Shown: positions 34,400-44,546, counted from the stretch's first letter. The stretch: DNA of 64,000 nucleotides from Tautonia marina (GCF_009177065.1 NZ_WEZF01000018.1:86489-150488), one strand, 5' to 3'. The notes: a model not told the origin generated them from the letters alone. Made by a program: numbers and translations.

Positions 34400-34864
34400 T
34401 TACACCGAATGAGCCGCAGTGGAGGGTTCGTCGCTTTCAATCGGCAAGCGTCCGGAAAAGCCCGAATGCAGCTCGTGCCAGTGAGACACCTCGGGCTCGC
34501 CGAGCTTCCAGCAGAGGTAGACCTCGCGGCCGTCCTTGAGACTCGGGAAATCGCAGAGGCCGTTGTGGGCCCCTTTCAGCTCAACCCCGAGGGTTTCCAG
34601 CTCGTGCAGATAGCGTCGGAACGTCGCCTGTTCGGCAGAAAGCTCCGCGCGTCGGCTTTCCAGCTCGGCGTCGTAGGGGTCGTCTTCGGGACGGGAGGTC
34701 CGCCGACGATCGAGCACGGGGGTCAGGCGTTGCTCCAGGTCACTGACGACCTGCCACTGACGAACAATATCGGCCACGATCGCCCGCACGAGCGGCAAGG
34801 CGCGATTGGCTTCTTCGACGGTAAAATGGCGTCGATCAGGCTGATCCGATTTCGGTAATGCCAT
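34400..34864 (-). CDS. DUF2203-type helical protein
   Basis: A 154-residue protein. It has the DUF2203 pattern: FTVEEANRALPLVRAIVADI at the start, a long helical middle, and GVELKGAHNGLCDFPS followed by EVYLCWKLGEPEVSHWHEL near the end. Function of the family is unknown. Start ATG 34864 is supported by the family N-terminus; the upstream open frame is not. It is followed by the TAXI gene 46 bases downstream. Confidence 0.85.
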   Translation of the reverse strand: MALPKSDQPDRRHFTVEEANRALPLVRAIVADIVRQWQVVSDLEQRLTPVLDRRRTSRPEDDPYDAELESRRAELSAEQATFRRYLHELETLGVELKGAHNGLCDFPSLKDGREVYLCWKLGEPEVSHWHELHSGFSGRLPIESDEPSTAAHSV

Positions 34865-35175
34865 GGCGCGAATCTCATGCGTGAGGGTCAAATTGACCCG
34901 TTCCGGCGATCGTGCAACAGGGGCATTGCGAGCGTTTCGACGGTCGGCAGACCCGTAACGAGTTTCGAGCAGAGCGCAAGTCGAACGCCCCGGTCGTTCC
35001 GGCGGTCGCGACATCGTCGTCTGGGGAAGATGTTCACGGAACGTCCGTCATCGTTCCCCAAATCGGGCGTGCGATTCAGTCGTCGTTGTGGATGAACCTA
35101 CTTGCATTATAGAAGGCCCGGCCCGACCCGCAAGGTCGCGCCGACCGCCGGCTTGGGAAGAACCGTTGCCTTCAA
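34865..35175. other. Intergenic region upstream of the DUF2203 gene
   Basis: No gene seen. It carries a minus-strand promoter candidate near 35106-35133 (next entry). PolX ends at its right edge. Confidence 0.5.
35106..35133 (-). promoter_or_regulatory. Candidate promoter for DUF2203-TAXI genes
   Basis: On the minus strand, TTGCGG (35133-35128), a 16-base spacer and a perfect TATAAT (35111-35106). The -35 is weak. It would give a leader of about 235 bases. Confidence 0.4.
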
Positions 35176-36903
35176 TCACCCTGAGCGACGATTGCGTAGC
35201 CGCCGAGCCACCTCCGAGAGGCTTGCCGTATTCAAAACATGCTCGGGTCCAAGCCCGGCGCGTCGGGCAACGCCGATGCCGAACTCCAGGTCATCGAGGC
35301 CCCCGGTGGAGTGGGCGTCGGGGTTGATGACGAGCGTGATCCCGTGCTCGCGAGCCCGCCGGGCGTGCGGGGCGTCGAGATCGAGGCGGTGCGGGTTGGC
35401 GTTGATCTCGATCATCGTTCCGGCCTCGGCCGCCGCATCAATCACCGCGTCGAGATCGACGGCATAGGCGTCTCGACGGAGTAACAGCCGGCCCGACGGA
35501 TGACCGAGCATCGTGACCAGCGGATGGCGCAATGCCTGAACAATTCGATCGGTCATCACGTCCCGAGACTGCCCAAAGCTGGAATGCACGCTGGCGACGA
35601 CATAATCGAACCCTTCGAGCACGTCGTCCGGATAGTCGAGCGACCCGTCGGGCAGGATGTCGCACTCGATCCCTTTGAACAGCCGGAACTCCCGCCCAAA
35701 CGTCTCGTTCAACCGATCGATCTCATCCCACTGGCGACGAACCCGATCCATGCTCAGGCCGTTGGCATAGCCGGCCGATCGGGAGTGGTCGGCGATTCCC
35801 AGATAGGTCAGGCCGCGCTGCCGGGCGGCCTCGGCCATTTCGAGCAAGGTGTTGCCGCCGTCGCTCCAGTCGGTATGGCAGTGAAAGGTGCCTCGCAGGT
35901 CGCTTCGCTCGATCAAGGGGGGAATCGGGCCGCGCTCGGCCAGGTCGAACTCTCCGTGGTCTTCGCGCAGTTCGGGAGGAATGAAGTGCAGCCCCAGCGC
36001 CTCAAACAATTCGGCCTCGGACTGGCAAGGGATCGGCCCGTCGGGGCCTTCCAGGGCATATTCATTGAGCCGGAGCCCCCGGGCAATCGCCCGACGACGC
36101 ATGGCGATGTTGTGCGCCTTCGATCCGGTGAAGTAGTGCAAGGCGAACGGGAACTGAGCGGGAGTCACCCCCCGCAAGTCGCACTGCACGCCACGGGCCA
36201 GGCGAACGCTCGCCTTGGTCGGCCCGTGGGCGAGCACGCCGGCCACCTCGGGAAGCGCGACGAACAGATCGAGTACCGGCGCGGGGTCGTTCGCCGCGAA
36301 CAGCACGTCGAGATCGCCGATCGTCTCCACCCGGCGGCGCAGACTCCCACAAACCTCAACCTGTTCCACTCCGGGAGCCTGACGCACCGCCTCGACGATC
36401 GGCGTCACCAGCCGGAGCGCCGTGCTTTGCAAGATGCGGTCGCCCGACGACTCCACAAAGGCAAGTCCTTCCAGGATCTTTTGCTGCGTCTTCGCCCCAA
36501 ACCCCTTCAACCCGGCAATCGCCCCCGATTCCGCCGCCCGGCGGAGATCGGCAAGGCTGGTGATCGCCAGGGCTTCGTGCAGGGCCTTGATCTTCTTTGG
36601 CCCGAGGCCGGGAACCCGGAGCAAGGCCACCAGGCCCGGCGGCATCTGCTCGCGAAGCTCCTCCAGGGCCGAGAGCCGCCCGGTGGTCACCAGCTGGATG
36701 ATCTTCGACTGGATCGTCTCACCAATGCCGGGGACCTCGGCGGCCAGTCGCCCGGAGGCGATCAGATCGTGCAAATCACCCCCAACGCCCCGAACGGCAT
36801 CGGCGGCCGTATGATACGCTCGGCACCGGAATGGGTTCTCTCCCTGGAGTTCCAGGAGCGTCCCCATCTCATCGAGCAGACGGGCCACGTCGTCAGCGAG
36901 CAT
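35176..36903 (-). CDS. polX: Family X DNA polymerase with PHP domain (PolX)
   Basis: A 575-residue bacterial PolX. Residues ~1-90 form the 8-kDa lyase-like domain, with helix-hairpin-helix motifs (VPGIGETIQSKI, VPGLGPKKIKAL). The nucleotidyltransferase domain has GSLRRRVETIGDLDVL with the metal-binding Asp pair. From residue ~335 the PHP domain follows (FHCHTDWSDG, IADHS, GIECDI, NPDAHS), which carries 3'-5' exonuclease and phosphatase activity. The enzyme works in base-excision repair. Length is normal. No close operon partner; the start at 36903 has only a weak GAGG. Confidence 0.95.
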   Translation of the reverse strand: MLADDVARLLDEMGTLLELQGENPFRCRAYHTAADAVRGVGGDLHDLIASGRLAAEVPGIGETIQSKIIQLVTTGRLSALEELREQMPPGLVALLRVPGLGPKKIKALHEALAITSLADLRRAAESGAIAGLKGFGAKTQQKILEGLAFVESSGDRILQSTALRLVTPIVEAVRQAPGVEQVEVCGSLRRRVETIGDLDVLFAANDPAPVLDLFVALPEVAGVLAHGPTKASVRLARGVQCDLRGVTPAQFPFALHYFTGSKAHNIAMRRRAIARGLRLNEYALEGPDGPIPCQSEAELFEALGLHFIPPELREDHGEFDLAERGPIPPLIERSDLRGTFHCHTDWSDGGNTLLEMAEAARQRGLTYLGIADHSRSAGYANGLSMDRVRRQWDEIDRLNETFGREFRLFKGIECDILPDGSLDYPDDVLEGFDYVVASVHSSFGQSRDVMTDRIVQALRHPLVTMLGHPSGRLLLRRDAYAVDLDAVIDAAAEAGTMIEINANPHRLDLDAPHARRAREHGITLVINPDAHSTGGLDDLEFGIGVARRAGLGPEHVLNTASLSEVARRLRNRRSG

Positions 36904-37488
36904 CGCGAGGGCCTCAGAACGCAGGAACCAACCGTCGAAGTCCGCGGCTGCGTTGCATGGTAACGGATTCCAAGCCAGTCAGGCAGCCAGGGTCGCGGCG
37001 ACGAACGAAGGGCTCCGACACCGGTTTTCACCCGATCGAGCGCGACTGGCCGCCCCTCAAACAAAATGGGACAGATCAGCGAGAAATTCCGAGTTGACAG
37101 GTTTGCAAGGGCTGAGTATTGTTCGCCGCGTCTTTGGGGCGACGGCACGGCAGCCGGGAGAACCGGACCGCGACGATTGCTCCCGGAGATCCGGAGTACG
37201 ACCCGATGGCTCCGATGCCGGGGTCGGGCGCACACCTTTGATCGAGTTTGCTTCCTTGAGCGACCGTCCCGCCCTCGACACCCGTCGATTTTCGGATCGT
37301 CGGGAATGCCTCGGCTGCCCTCGGGCACAACGGACTGGATCGCCATGCGGACCGCGGACGAATTTTCGCCGATCCGCCCGCCGACAATCGCACCAGAGGA
37401 TGGGTGTGAGACGGGACGAGACGGCGAGCGTTGCAATTGTGAGGTCCGAGCGGGCTAATCCCGACGCGATCGGACCGAAGGAGTTTCC
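36904..37488. other. Intergenic region upstream of PEP-CTERM gene
   Basis: No gene seen. It contains a consensus-like promoter (37094-37122), then about 360 bases before the PEP-CTERM start. That leader includes an inverted repeat CCGGGAG/CTCCCGG around 37155-37190. A small RNA or regulated leader is possible. Confidence 0.5.
37094..37122 (+). promoter_or_regulatory. Candidate promoter with perfect -35 box
   Basis: TTGACA (37094-37099), a 17-base spacer and TATTGT (37117-37122). The next gene on this strand begins 367 bases later, so it makes either a long leader or an unannotated RNA. Confidence 0.5.
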
Positions 37489-38211
37489 ATGCACCGGATG
37501 CGTCACTACGTCGCCGTCATCGGGTTGATCGCCGGAGCCACTGCCCTGTTCGGCAGCTCTGCCGAGGCCAACCTGATTCGGACCGACCCGAAGCTCGCCT
37601 TTCCCGATGTCCTCGCCGCCGCCATCAACGGTCGGATCGAATACGACTTTGATGAAGGAACCCAGCGAGGCGTGCTGTCCATGACCAATACGCCGTGGGA
37701 AATCGCCGGAGACGCGACCACCTCGTTCCCGATCGAACATGCCGACGGCGCCAACAAGTCGCAGAAGCTCGTCCTCAACCTCGACACGAATGGAAACGTC
37801 GTTTCCGATCCTTCGAACCTCTACGAACTGTACGGCCGGATTGTCGCCGGAGATCAGACCTTCGAAGGTCTGCTCCTTCAGGGCACCCCGACCAAGTTCG
37901 GCTGGCTCGATTTCGGCAGCCCCGAAGCTCCGATCGGTCTCGATATGTTTGACGTTGAGATCGAGGTGACCGGTGGTGAGCTGGCCCGATATTTCGGCGA
38001 CACCGCCTACATGGAGTTCACCCCGCTACTCGAAAGCACCTTCGAAGGGACCTTCGACAACGACTTCACCGGCCTGAAGCCGGTCAGCAACATCCGCTCC
38101 TACAACTCTCCGGAGCCGTTCCCGATTCCCGAGCCGACGACCATCGTCGTTCTGCTCAGCGGGGGAGCCGCCCTGCTCTACCACCGGCATCGCCGCCGCA
38201 TCGTCTCTTGA
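37489..38211 (+). CDS. PEP-CTERM sorting-domain exported protein
   Basis: A 240-residue protein. ATG 37489 has AAGGAG at six bases. It has a signal peptide (residues 1-27), a beta-rich body without a named domain, and residues 212-240 fit the PEP-CTERM signal: IPEPTT, a hydrophobic helix, and an Arg/His-rich end (HRHRRR). Such proteins are processed by an exosortase and are linked to extracellular polysaccharide. The exosortase is not in this window. The gene faces the sigma-factor gene, with a shared hairpin between. Confidence 0.88.
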   Translation: MHRMRHYVAVIGLIAGATALFGSSAEANLIRTDPKLAFPDVLAAAINGRIEYDFDEGTQRGVLSMTNTPWEIAGDATTSFPIEHADGANKSQKLVLNLDTNGNVVSDPSNLYELYGRIVAGDQTFEGLLLQGTPTKFGWLDFGSPEAPIGLDMFDVEIEVTGGELARYFGDTAYMEFTPLLESTFEGTFDNDFTGLKPVSNIRSYNSPEPFPIPEPTTIVVLLSGGAALLYHRHRRRIVS

Positions 38212-38317
38212 GTGCGGCCGGACGATGTGTTCGGGAGGGGTGCAACCTCCCGGACCGTCGGAATCGTGTGGATCGAGACCGCGGACCTTCACGACCGACC
38301 CAGAAGCGAACGGCCGA

Positions 38318-38350
38318 CCCGGGCGAGGGGTCGGCCGTTCGTCGTTCCGA
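38318..38350. terminator. Bidirectional hairpin between convergent genes
   Basis: A perfect 13-bp stem, GAACGGCCGACCC (38318-38330) with 38338-38350, and a 7-base loop. It lies between the PEP-CTERM gene and the group-2 sigma gene. No T-run on either side, so it may need help or act as a roadblock. Confidence 0.65.
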
Positions 38351-38403
38351 AACTCGCAGTCGATCGAGACGATTCCGTCTCCACAAGACGACCGCTCGGC
38401 TGG

Positions 38404-39240
38404 TCAATCGGCCATAAACGAGGCGGACAACTTGCCCAGCGCCTCGTTCTCAATCTGACGGACTCGTTCGCGGGTCAGACCGAGCGACTCGCCAATCTCC
38501 TTGAGCGTCTTCGGCGGCGCATCGTTCAGGCCGAACCGCATCCGGAGCACCGTGGCCTCTCGCTTGTCCATCGCGTCGAGCCGCAGCATCACCAGTTTCA
38601 GGTTGTCGGCCTCAAGCATTTCCACGTCGGGAGCGCGGGTCCGCTCGTCCATGAGCATCTCGCCGAGGCTCCAGCCGTTCTCGGGCTGATCGGTCTGAGG
38701 CACCAGGTTGTAGACCTTGATGGCCTTCTTCACGATCGCCAGTTTCTTCTTGGGAAGCTCCAGTGCCGCGGCGATTTCCTCAACCGTCGGCAACCGTCCG
38801 AGACGGTCCTGAAGCTCCGCTTGCATCCTGCGCCACTTGCACAGAAGCTCGACCATGTAGGCCGGAATCCGGATCGGCTTGGCCGTGTTGACCAGGGCTC
38901 GCTTGATCGACTGCTTGATCCAGTAGCTGGCATAGGTACTGAATCGGGTCCCCATCGACGGGTCGAAGCCCTCGACGGCCCGGAGCAAGCCGAGGTTCCC
39001 CTCCTCAATCAAGTCCTGGAGCGACAAGCCTTTGCCCGTGTAGTGGCGGGCGATGTTCACAACCAGCCGAAGATTTGCGCGGATCATGCGATCCCGAGCA
39101 TCCTTGTCTCCCCGAGAGATGCGGTGGGCGAGCTCCTTTTCCTCCTCGGCGCTCAGCAGCCTGACCTCGTTGATCTCCCGGAGATAGGTCTCCAGCGGGC
39201 TCTGAACCACGTCGCGTCGGTGTCGTCGAATACGAGCCAT
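38404..39240 (-). CDS. Group 2 sigma-70 family sigma factor
   Basis: A 278-residue sigma factor with regions 1.2 (SPLETYLREI), 2 (GNLGLLRAVEGFDP, FSTYASYWIKQSIKRA), 3 and 4 ([24 protein letters not shown]). It lacks region 1.1 and the long non-conserved insert of RpoD, placing it with alternative group-2 sigma factors. ATG 39240 has GAGGG seven bases upstream and was preferred to ATG 39264. It may control a stress or stationary-phase set; targets are unknown. The window also encodes RpoD and RpoN. Confidence 0.93.
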   Translation of the reverse strand: MARIRRHRRDVVQSPLETYLREINEVRLLSAEEEKELAHRISRGDKDARDRMIRANLRLVVNIARHYTGKGLSLQDLIEEGNLGLLRAVEGFDPSMGTRFSTYASYWIKQSIKRALVNTAKPIRIPAYMVELLCKWRRMQAELQDRLGRLPTVEEIAAALELPKKKLAIVKKAIKVYNLVPQTDQPENGWSLGEMLMDERTRAPDVEMLEADNLKLVMLRLDAMDKREATVLRMRFGLNDAPPKTLKEIGESLGLTRERVRQIENEALGKLSASFMAD

Positions 39241-40325
39241 GAAGGTCCCTCTCGCGTCGGTCACTCTGGTGCTGCGGTGTGCACCGGACGGTGTCTCTCC
39301 CCCGCCTTTGAGCCGCCGGAGCGCCTCGCCAAAGCCAATCGACCGGCCTCAAGGAGCCAGCCCCGATCGCCTTCGCTCGACGCCACCACCGACCCCGCAT
39401 CCCTCCCTCCCGAGGCCCAAGGCTCGCACCGCAACGCATCATCCCTTAGCCGGTCAGCCGGAATGACACCCCCGATGCGTCAGCCACATGCTCCAGTCGA
39501 GATCGATTCGCGGTTCAGAAACATTATCGTCCAGGAAGGGTGGGAATTTGAAGTGGTCTTGTGAAAATAGGATGCCTGGGAAAGACGAATTGTTCCGAGT
39601 TTTTCGATTTTGCGGATTTTTCCTCAAGGCCGAGCGAGAGGCCTTATTGCCGGGAGCGTGGCTTGTTGATTGGGTCGAAGTGCGCGAACCGAAGCCTGGA
39701 CCGAGTCGGCGGGGTGGTGTGGAGTTTGGTATCCAATGACCGGCGGCATGTGGGATTGGGTGATTCGAGTCGAGCGTGATGCTGCGGAAATTGGAGGTGG
39801 ATTCGGGCTCGGTGGAGAGGCTGTGGCCTCCCTTTTTGCCGAGCCAGTCCACATTCCCCGTTGCGGAGCGCTCCTGAGGCGGATCGGTGTCCCAGGACAA
39901 CCCACTCAGGGCTCATCGTCCGATCAGGTGACGTGCTTCAATCGAGCACTTGATGAACGTTTGGCCAGAAACAGACTGAACCTGCAACGTTCTTGTCGGG
40001 GAAAATCCGAAAAATCCCCAAATATCGTGTAACCATTCACCCGACGCTGCAGGATTCTGGCTACGGGCTTCTTCGATCGGGCGTGTCGTCGCCCGATCGT
40101 CGCTCGAGCCGACCGGGATGTGAACTGGCCTGCCCATACCGATCCAGACGCGGGACGAGGCGTTGAGGCCTGCCGCGAACGGACGGCTGCCTCCCGTGTT
40201 GAAGGGGGGGAGCCGAGGCGAGGGGCGGTCGAACTCTCTTCACACAAGGGGCGGCGGCCGTTGAGAGGCCGCCCGCCGACGCCTCTCGGGCGGCTCTTCA
40301 TTGTGATCACCGAGGAGTTGCTTCG
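39241..40325. other. Long intergenic region, lower GC in the middle
   Basis: Over 1 kb without a supported gene. The part 39500-39640 is clearly AT-richer than its surroundings. A weak GATAAT box on the minus strand (39528-39523) may serve the sigma gene. Near 40230-40300 are overlapping GC-rich inverted repeats (GGCGGCC/GGCCGCC) just before the beta-helix gene. Several open frames exist but have no similarity or ribosome sites. Confidence 0.5.
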
Positions 40326-43300
40326 ATGGATTTCAGGATTCCGGGCCGGGACTCGTCCACTCGTCGAAGGCGATCGAGCGGAGGGGCGGATCGACGTTCG
40401 TTCGGGAATCGTTCGACCGGGCGACGGACGCCCCGGCTCGAGGCGCTGGAGCGGCGGACCCTGCTGACCATCCTCGTCGACACGTTCGACGACGTGGTTG
40501 GCGACGATGGCGTGACCAGCCTTCGGGAGGCGATCGACCTGGCCGCCTCGAACCCCGGGGCCGACACGATCGAGCTGCCCGCGGGGACCTACCCGCTCGA
40601 CCTCGGTGTCCTGGCGATCGACGACCCGAGCGGTCCGCTGACGATCCGCCCCGAGGCCGGCGGCACGGCGACGATCGACGGGCAGTCCCTCAGCGGCGTG
40701 TTCTTCGTAGCGGCCGGCAGCGAGACGACCTTCGAGGGCCTGGAGATCTTCCGGGGCTCGGCTGCCTTCGGTGGCGGGCTGCTCAACGACGGCTCGGCCA
40801 CGGTCATCAACAGTCTCTTCCGCGCCAACTTCGCGAGCTTCGGAGGCGGCATCTCCAACTCGGGGGCGCTCGTCGTCTCCGGCAGCACCTTCGTCGAGAA
40901 CTCGGCCACCGACAACGGCGGCGGGATCGACAACATCGGCGAGCTCTCGGTCTCCGGCAGCACGTTTGAGGCGAACTCGGCCTTCTTCGGGGCCGGCATC
41001 CATACCTTCGGCGGGTTCGAGGGCTTTTCGGGCGACTTGGAGGTCGTCGACAGCACCTTCCGGGGCAATTACGGCACCTACGGCGGCGGGATCGCGGTCA
41101 GCGTCGCGACGGCGACGGTCTCCGGCAGCACGTTTGAGGGGAACGACGTCGACTTCGGCGGCGGCATCTCCAACAACGGGACCCTGTTGGTCTCCGACAG
41201 CGCGTTCCTGGAGAACGAGGCCACCCGCGGCGGCGGGATCGACAACATCGGCACGGTCACCGTCGACGGCTCGACGTTCCGGGGCAACCAGGCCGAGGAC
41301 TTCGTTGGCCGGGGCGGCGCGATCTGGAATTCCGGCCTGGACGCGGACCTGACCGTCTCCGGGTCGACCTTCGATGGCAACGTGGCCATCGGCTTCGCAC
41401 TGGGCGATGGCGGGGCGATCTTCAACGACTCCGGCTCCAAGCTCGACGTCGCCGGCAGCACGTTCGTCGGCAACCGAGCCGTCGGCTCGGACAGATTCGA
41501 CTCTGCGCGGGGCGGGGCGCTCCTCACCGTAGGCCCGACCTCGATCTCCGACAGCCACTTCGAGGGAAACCAGGCCTTCGCCGGTGCCAGCGGTGATGCG
41601 CTGGGCGGGGCCGTCTACGCCATTGGCTTCGGCGTCGTGGTGTCGATCACCGACAGCACGTTCAAGGGCAACGCCGCGCTCGGAGCCGCCTCGCCCGACT
41701 TCTCCAACGGCACCCGGTCAAGAGGTGGGGCAATTATCGCCGCCTCCGGCGTGGTGCTCGACGTGGCCAGATCCGAGTTCACTGCAAACGAGGCCCTGGG
41801 GGGCGACGGCGGCTTCCTCGCGGGTGGTGGCTTCGCCCAAGGCGGCGCGATCCTCACGGAGGCATCGATCGTCTCGGTTTCCGACAGCCTCTTCTCGACG
41901 AATGTCGCCCGTAGCGGAAACGGCGGCGACAGCGACTCCACCGGCCTGGGGGGCTCGTTCGCTCGCGGCGGCGGGATCGCCCACTTCGGTGGATCGTCGG
42001 GGCTACTGACCGTCTCCGGCACCATCTTCGAGGCCAACCAGGCCCTCGGTGGCAACGGCGGCGAGGGGGGGCCATTCTCCTTCGGCGGCAGCGGCGGCTC
42101 AGGTCAGGGTGGTGGACTGTATGCGTCGTTCGGCTCGTCCGTGGAGGTCGATGCGAGTTCGTTCGAGCAAAACCTTGCCGTCGGTGGGGGTGGCGGCCTC
42201 GGCGGCGCCGGTGGCACCGGCGGCTTCGGCCGGGGCGGCGGAATCAGCGCCGAGGGGGGAAATGCCCTCTCAGTCACTGGAAGCAGATTCGCGGCCAATG
42301 TTGCCGAAAGCGGCGACGGAGGGGCCGGCATCGGGTTCTTCGGCCAGGGTTCCCAGAACGCGCTCGGCGGCGGCATCTACCTCGGCGGGATCTCTGCGGG
42401 CTCTCTCTCGAGCCTGACCGTCGACGCCTCGCTCTTCGAGGCCAATCGGGCTCTTGGCGGCGATGGTGGGGACAGCGATCAATTCTACGATGGGGCCGGC
42501 GGCAGTCAGGGGCTCGGCGGGGGCATCTCCGTCGGCACCTTCTCGACCGCGATGATCACCGACACCGCCTTCCGGCTCAACGAGGCGATCGCCGGAGACG
42601 GCGGCGCCGGCGGCCCGGACGGCGGCGTTGGTGGCACCGGCGGCGGGGGCACGAGCGCCGGCATCTTCGCCGATAACAACGCGACGCTCCGCGTCAGCGG
42701 CGGCACCTTCGAGCGGAACTTCTCAAAGGGCGGAGACGGCGGCGCCGGGGCCGGCGGCTTCGGCGGCGGGGGCGACGGCGGCTTCGCCTCGGCCGGGGCG
42801 ATCGGCATGGACCCGGGCGGGACGCTGGAGGTCGTCGAGACGACCTTCTCCGGCAATCAGGTCCGTTCCGGAGACGGCGGCACAGGCGGGGAGAATGGCC
42901 CCGGAGGTTCCTCCCAGAGCGGCTTCGGCGGCGCGATCGCCTACTTCGGGGGTTCCACCGGAGGCGGCGCGACGATCGTTGGCAGCAGCTTCTCGGACAA
43001 CCGCGTGTTCGGTGGCAACGGTGGAGACAGTGGCGGCTCCTGGAACGGCGGAAACGCCGGCGGGGCAGACGGCGGCGGGATCATCACCGGGTCCAACACG
43101 GCCCTGACGGTCTCCGACAGCACATTTCAGCGCAACGAGGCGACCGGAGGCGAGGGGGGCGACGGCGGGTCCGACGGTGGCGCCGGTGGCAACGGCGGCA
43201 GCGGTCGCGGCGGCGGGATCTTCGCCGACGACAACGCCACGCTGATCGTGACCGGCGGGAGCTTCGAGCGGAACCACTCCCGGGGAGGCAACGGCGGGGC

Positions 43301-44546
43301 CGGCGGGCTCGGACGACCCGGCGGCTTGGGCGGATCCAGCTGGGGAGGCGGGATCGTCCTCGACCCGGATGGGACGCTGGAGCTCTCCGACAGCCGCTTC
43401 TCGCGCAACTCCTCACAGGGTGGTGCCGGCGGCCCAGGCGGCGCCGGTGGCAACGGCGGCTCCGGGGGCATCAGCTTCGGCGGGGCAATCGTGACCAATT
43501 CACGGTCCGTAGCGTCCTTGAACCAGGTGGAACTGGAACGCAACACCGCCATCGGCGGTGCCGGTGGCGACGGCGGCGAGGGGGGCAATGGCGGCTCTGG
43601 GGGCGGCGGCGGCGGCGGTGCAATCTTCAATGGTGACTTCGCCTCCATGACACTCACCCGGGTGGTAGCGACGCGCAATGCCGCCGTGGGCGGCGCCGGT
43701 GGCGACGGCGGCGAGGGTGGCAACGGGGCCATAGGCAACAGCGGTATCGGCGGGGCGATCTTCACAACCTTCGCCTCCCTGCTCGAATCGGTCGATTCCC
43801 GGTTTGTGCTGAACGAGACGATCGGTGGGACCGGCGGCGCCGGCGGGCTGGGTGGCGCCGGCGGCGCCGGTGGGCTCGCGGTAGGCGGAGCGTTCCACCT
43901 GGTTCCCGATGCCGTCTTCATCTCCACCGGCGACGTCTTCGACCGCAACACCGCCACCGGCGGCGCCGGCGGTGATGGGGGAGATGAAGGTGGCGCCGGC
44001 GGTGCCGGAGGCGATGCCCAGGGCGGGGCTATCAACAACCTCGGGGCGACCCTGATGCTCACCTCCGCCCAGCTCGATCGCAATCAGGCCCTTGGCGGCC
44101 GGGGCGGTCGGGGATGCGACGCCGGCGGGGCAGGCGGCGCTGGCGGGACCGCCCGCGGCGGCGCGATCGCCATTAGTTCGTTCCTTTCCTTCACGGGGAC
44201 CGCCATCGTCGTCGACTCGGTGATCGACCGCAACCGCGCCCTCGGCGGTGACGGGGGCAAGGGGGGCGACGGGGGCCAGAGCGGTGACGGAGGCGATGCC
44301 TTCGGTGGCGGGATCTTCCTGACCCCGGGCTCGGTCCTCGAACTCAACAGCACCGAGGTCACCCGCAATCGTGCCGACGCCGGCAGGGGCGGCAAGGGCC
44401 CCACCAAGGGAGACGACGGCGAGGGACTCGGCGGCGGCCTGTTCATCTCCGAGGGGGCCCTGGCCCAGGCCGTCGACTCGGTCATCGAGGGCAATTTCGC
44501 CCCGGATGACGACGACGACGTCTTCGGGTTCCTGAACGAACTCTGA
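40326..44546 (+). CDS. Giant beta-helix surface protein, CSLREA-like, Gly-rich
   Basis: A 1406-residue protein. ATG 40326 has GAGGAG at eight bases. An Arg-rich N-terminus leads to PRLEALERRTLL (36-47), a match to the planctomycete LEPR-XLL-type motif found on exported giant proteins. A CSLREA-like segment follows (TSLREAIDLAASNPGADTI, 64-82). The rest is a right-handed parallel beta-helix with many SGSTFEGN- and GGGI-type turns. From about residue 500 the turns expand into long Gly/Ala-rich inserts (GGDGGAGG), like PE_PGRS proteins. There is no standard signal peptide. The acidic end DDDDDVFGF may bind Ca2+. It probably acts at the cell surface. Confidence 0.82.
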   Translation: MDFRIPGRDSSTRRRRSSGGADRRSFGNRSTGRRTPRLEALERRTLLTILVDTFDDVVGDDGVTSLREAIDLAASNPGADTIELPAGTYPLDLGVLAIDDPSGPLTIRPEAGGTATIDGQSLSGVFFVAAGSETTFEGLEIFRGSAAFGGGLLNDGSATVINSLFRANFASFGGGISNSGALVVSGSTFVENSATDNGGGIDNIGELSVSGSTFEANSAFFGAGIHTFGGFEGFSGDLEVVDSTFRGNYGTYGGGIAVSVATATVSGSTFEGNDVDFGGGISNNGTLLVSDSAFLENEATRGGGIDNIGTVTVDGSTFRGNQAEDFVGRGGAIWNSGLDADLTVSGSTFDGNVAIGFALGDGGAIFNDSGSKLDVAGSTFVGNRAVGSDRFDSARGGALLTVGPTSISDSHFEGNQAFAGASGDALGGAVYAIGFGVVVSITDSTFKGNAALGAASPDFSNGTRSRGGAIIAASGVVLDVARSEFTANEALGGDGGFLAGGGFAQGGAILTEASIVSVSDSLFSTNVARSGNGGDSDSTGLGGSFARGGGIAHFGGSSGLLTVSGTIFEANQALGGNGGEGGPFSFGGSGGSGQGGGLYASFGSSVEVDASSFEQNLAVGGGGGLGGAGGTGGFGRGGGISAEGGNALSVTGSRFAANVAESGDGGAGIGFFGQGSQNALGGGIYLGGISAGSLSSLTVDASLFEANRALGGDGGDSDQFYDGAGGSQGLGGGISVGTFSTAMITDTAFRLNEAIAGDGGAGGPDGGVGGTGGGGTSAGIFADNNATLRVSGGTFERNFSKGGDGGAGAGGFGGGGDGGFASAGAIGMDPGGTLEVVETTFSGNQVRSGDGGTGGENGPGGSSQSGFGGAIAYFGGSTGGGATIVGSSFSDNRVFGGNGGDSGGSWNGGNAGGADGGGIITGSNTALTVSDSTFQRNEATGGEGGDGGSDGGAGGNGGSGRGGGIFADDNATLIVTGGSFERNHSRGGNGGAGGLGRPGGLGGSSWGGGIVLDPDGTLELSDSRFSRNSSQGGAGGPGGAGGNGGSGGISFGGAIVTNSRSVASLNQVELERNTAIGGAGGDGGEGGNGGSGGGGGGGAIFNGDFASMTLTRVVATRNAAVGGAGGDGGEGGNGAIGNSGIGGAIFTTFASLLESVDSRFVLNETIGGTGGAGGLGGAGGAGGLAVGGAFHLVPDAVFISTGDVFDRNTATGGAGGDGGDEGGAGGAGGDAQGGAINNLGATLMLTSAQLDRNQALGGRGGRGCDAGGAGGAGGTARGGAIAISSFLSFTGTAIVVDSVIDRNRALGGDGGKGGDGGQSGDGGDAFGGGIFLTPGSVLELNSTEVTRNRADAGRGGKGPTKGDDGEGLGGGLFISEGALAQAVDSVIEGNFAPDDDDDVFGFLNEL

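Noticed and set aside
39924..41558. A 544-codon minus-strand open frame over the start of the beta-helix gene
   Set aside because: Low-complexity antisense shadow of the Gly/Ser-rich repeats; no start signal or similarity.
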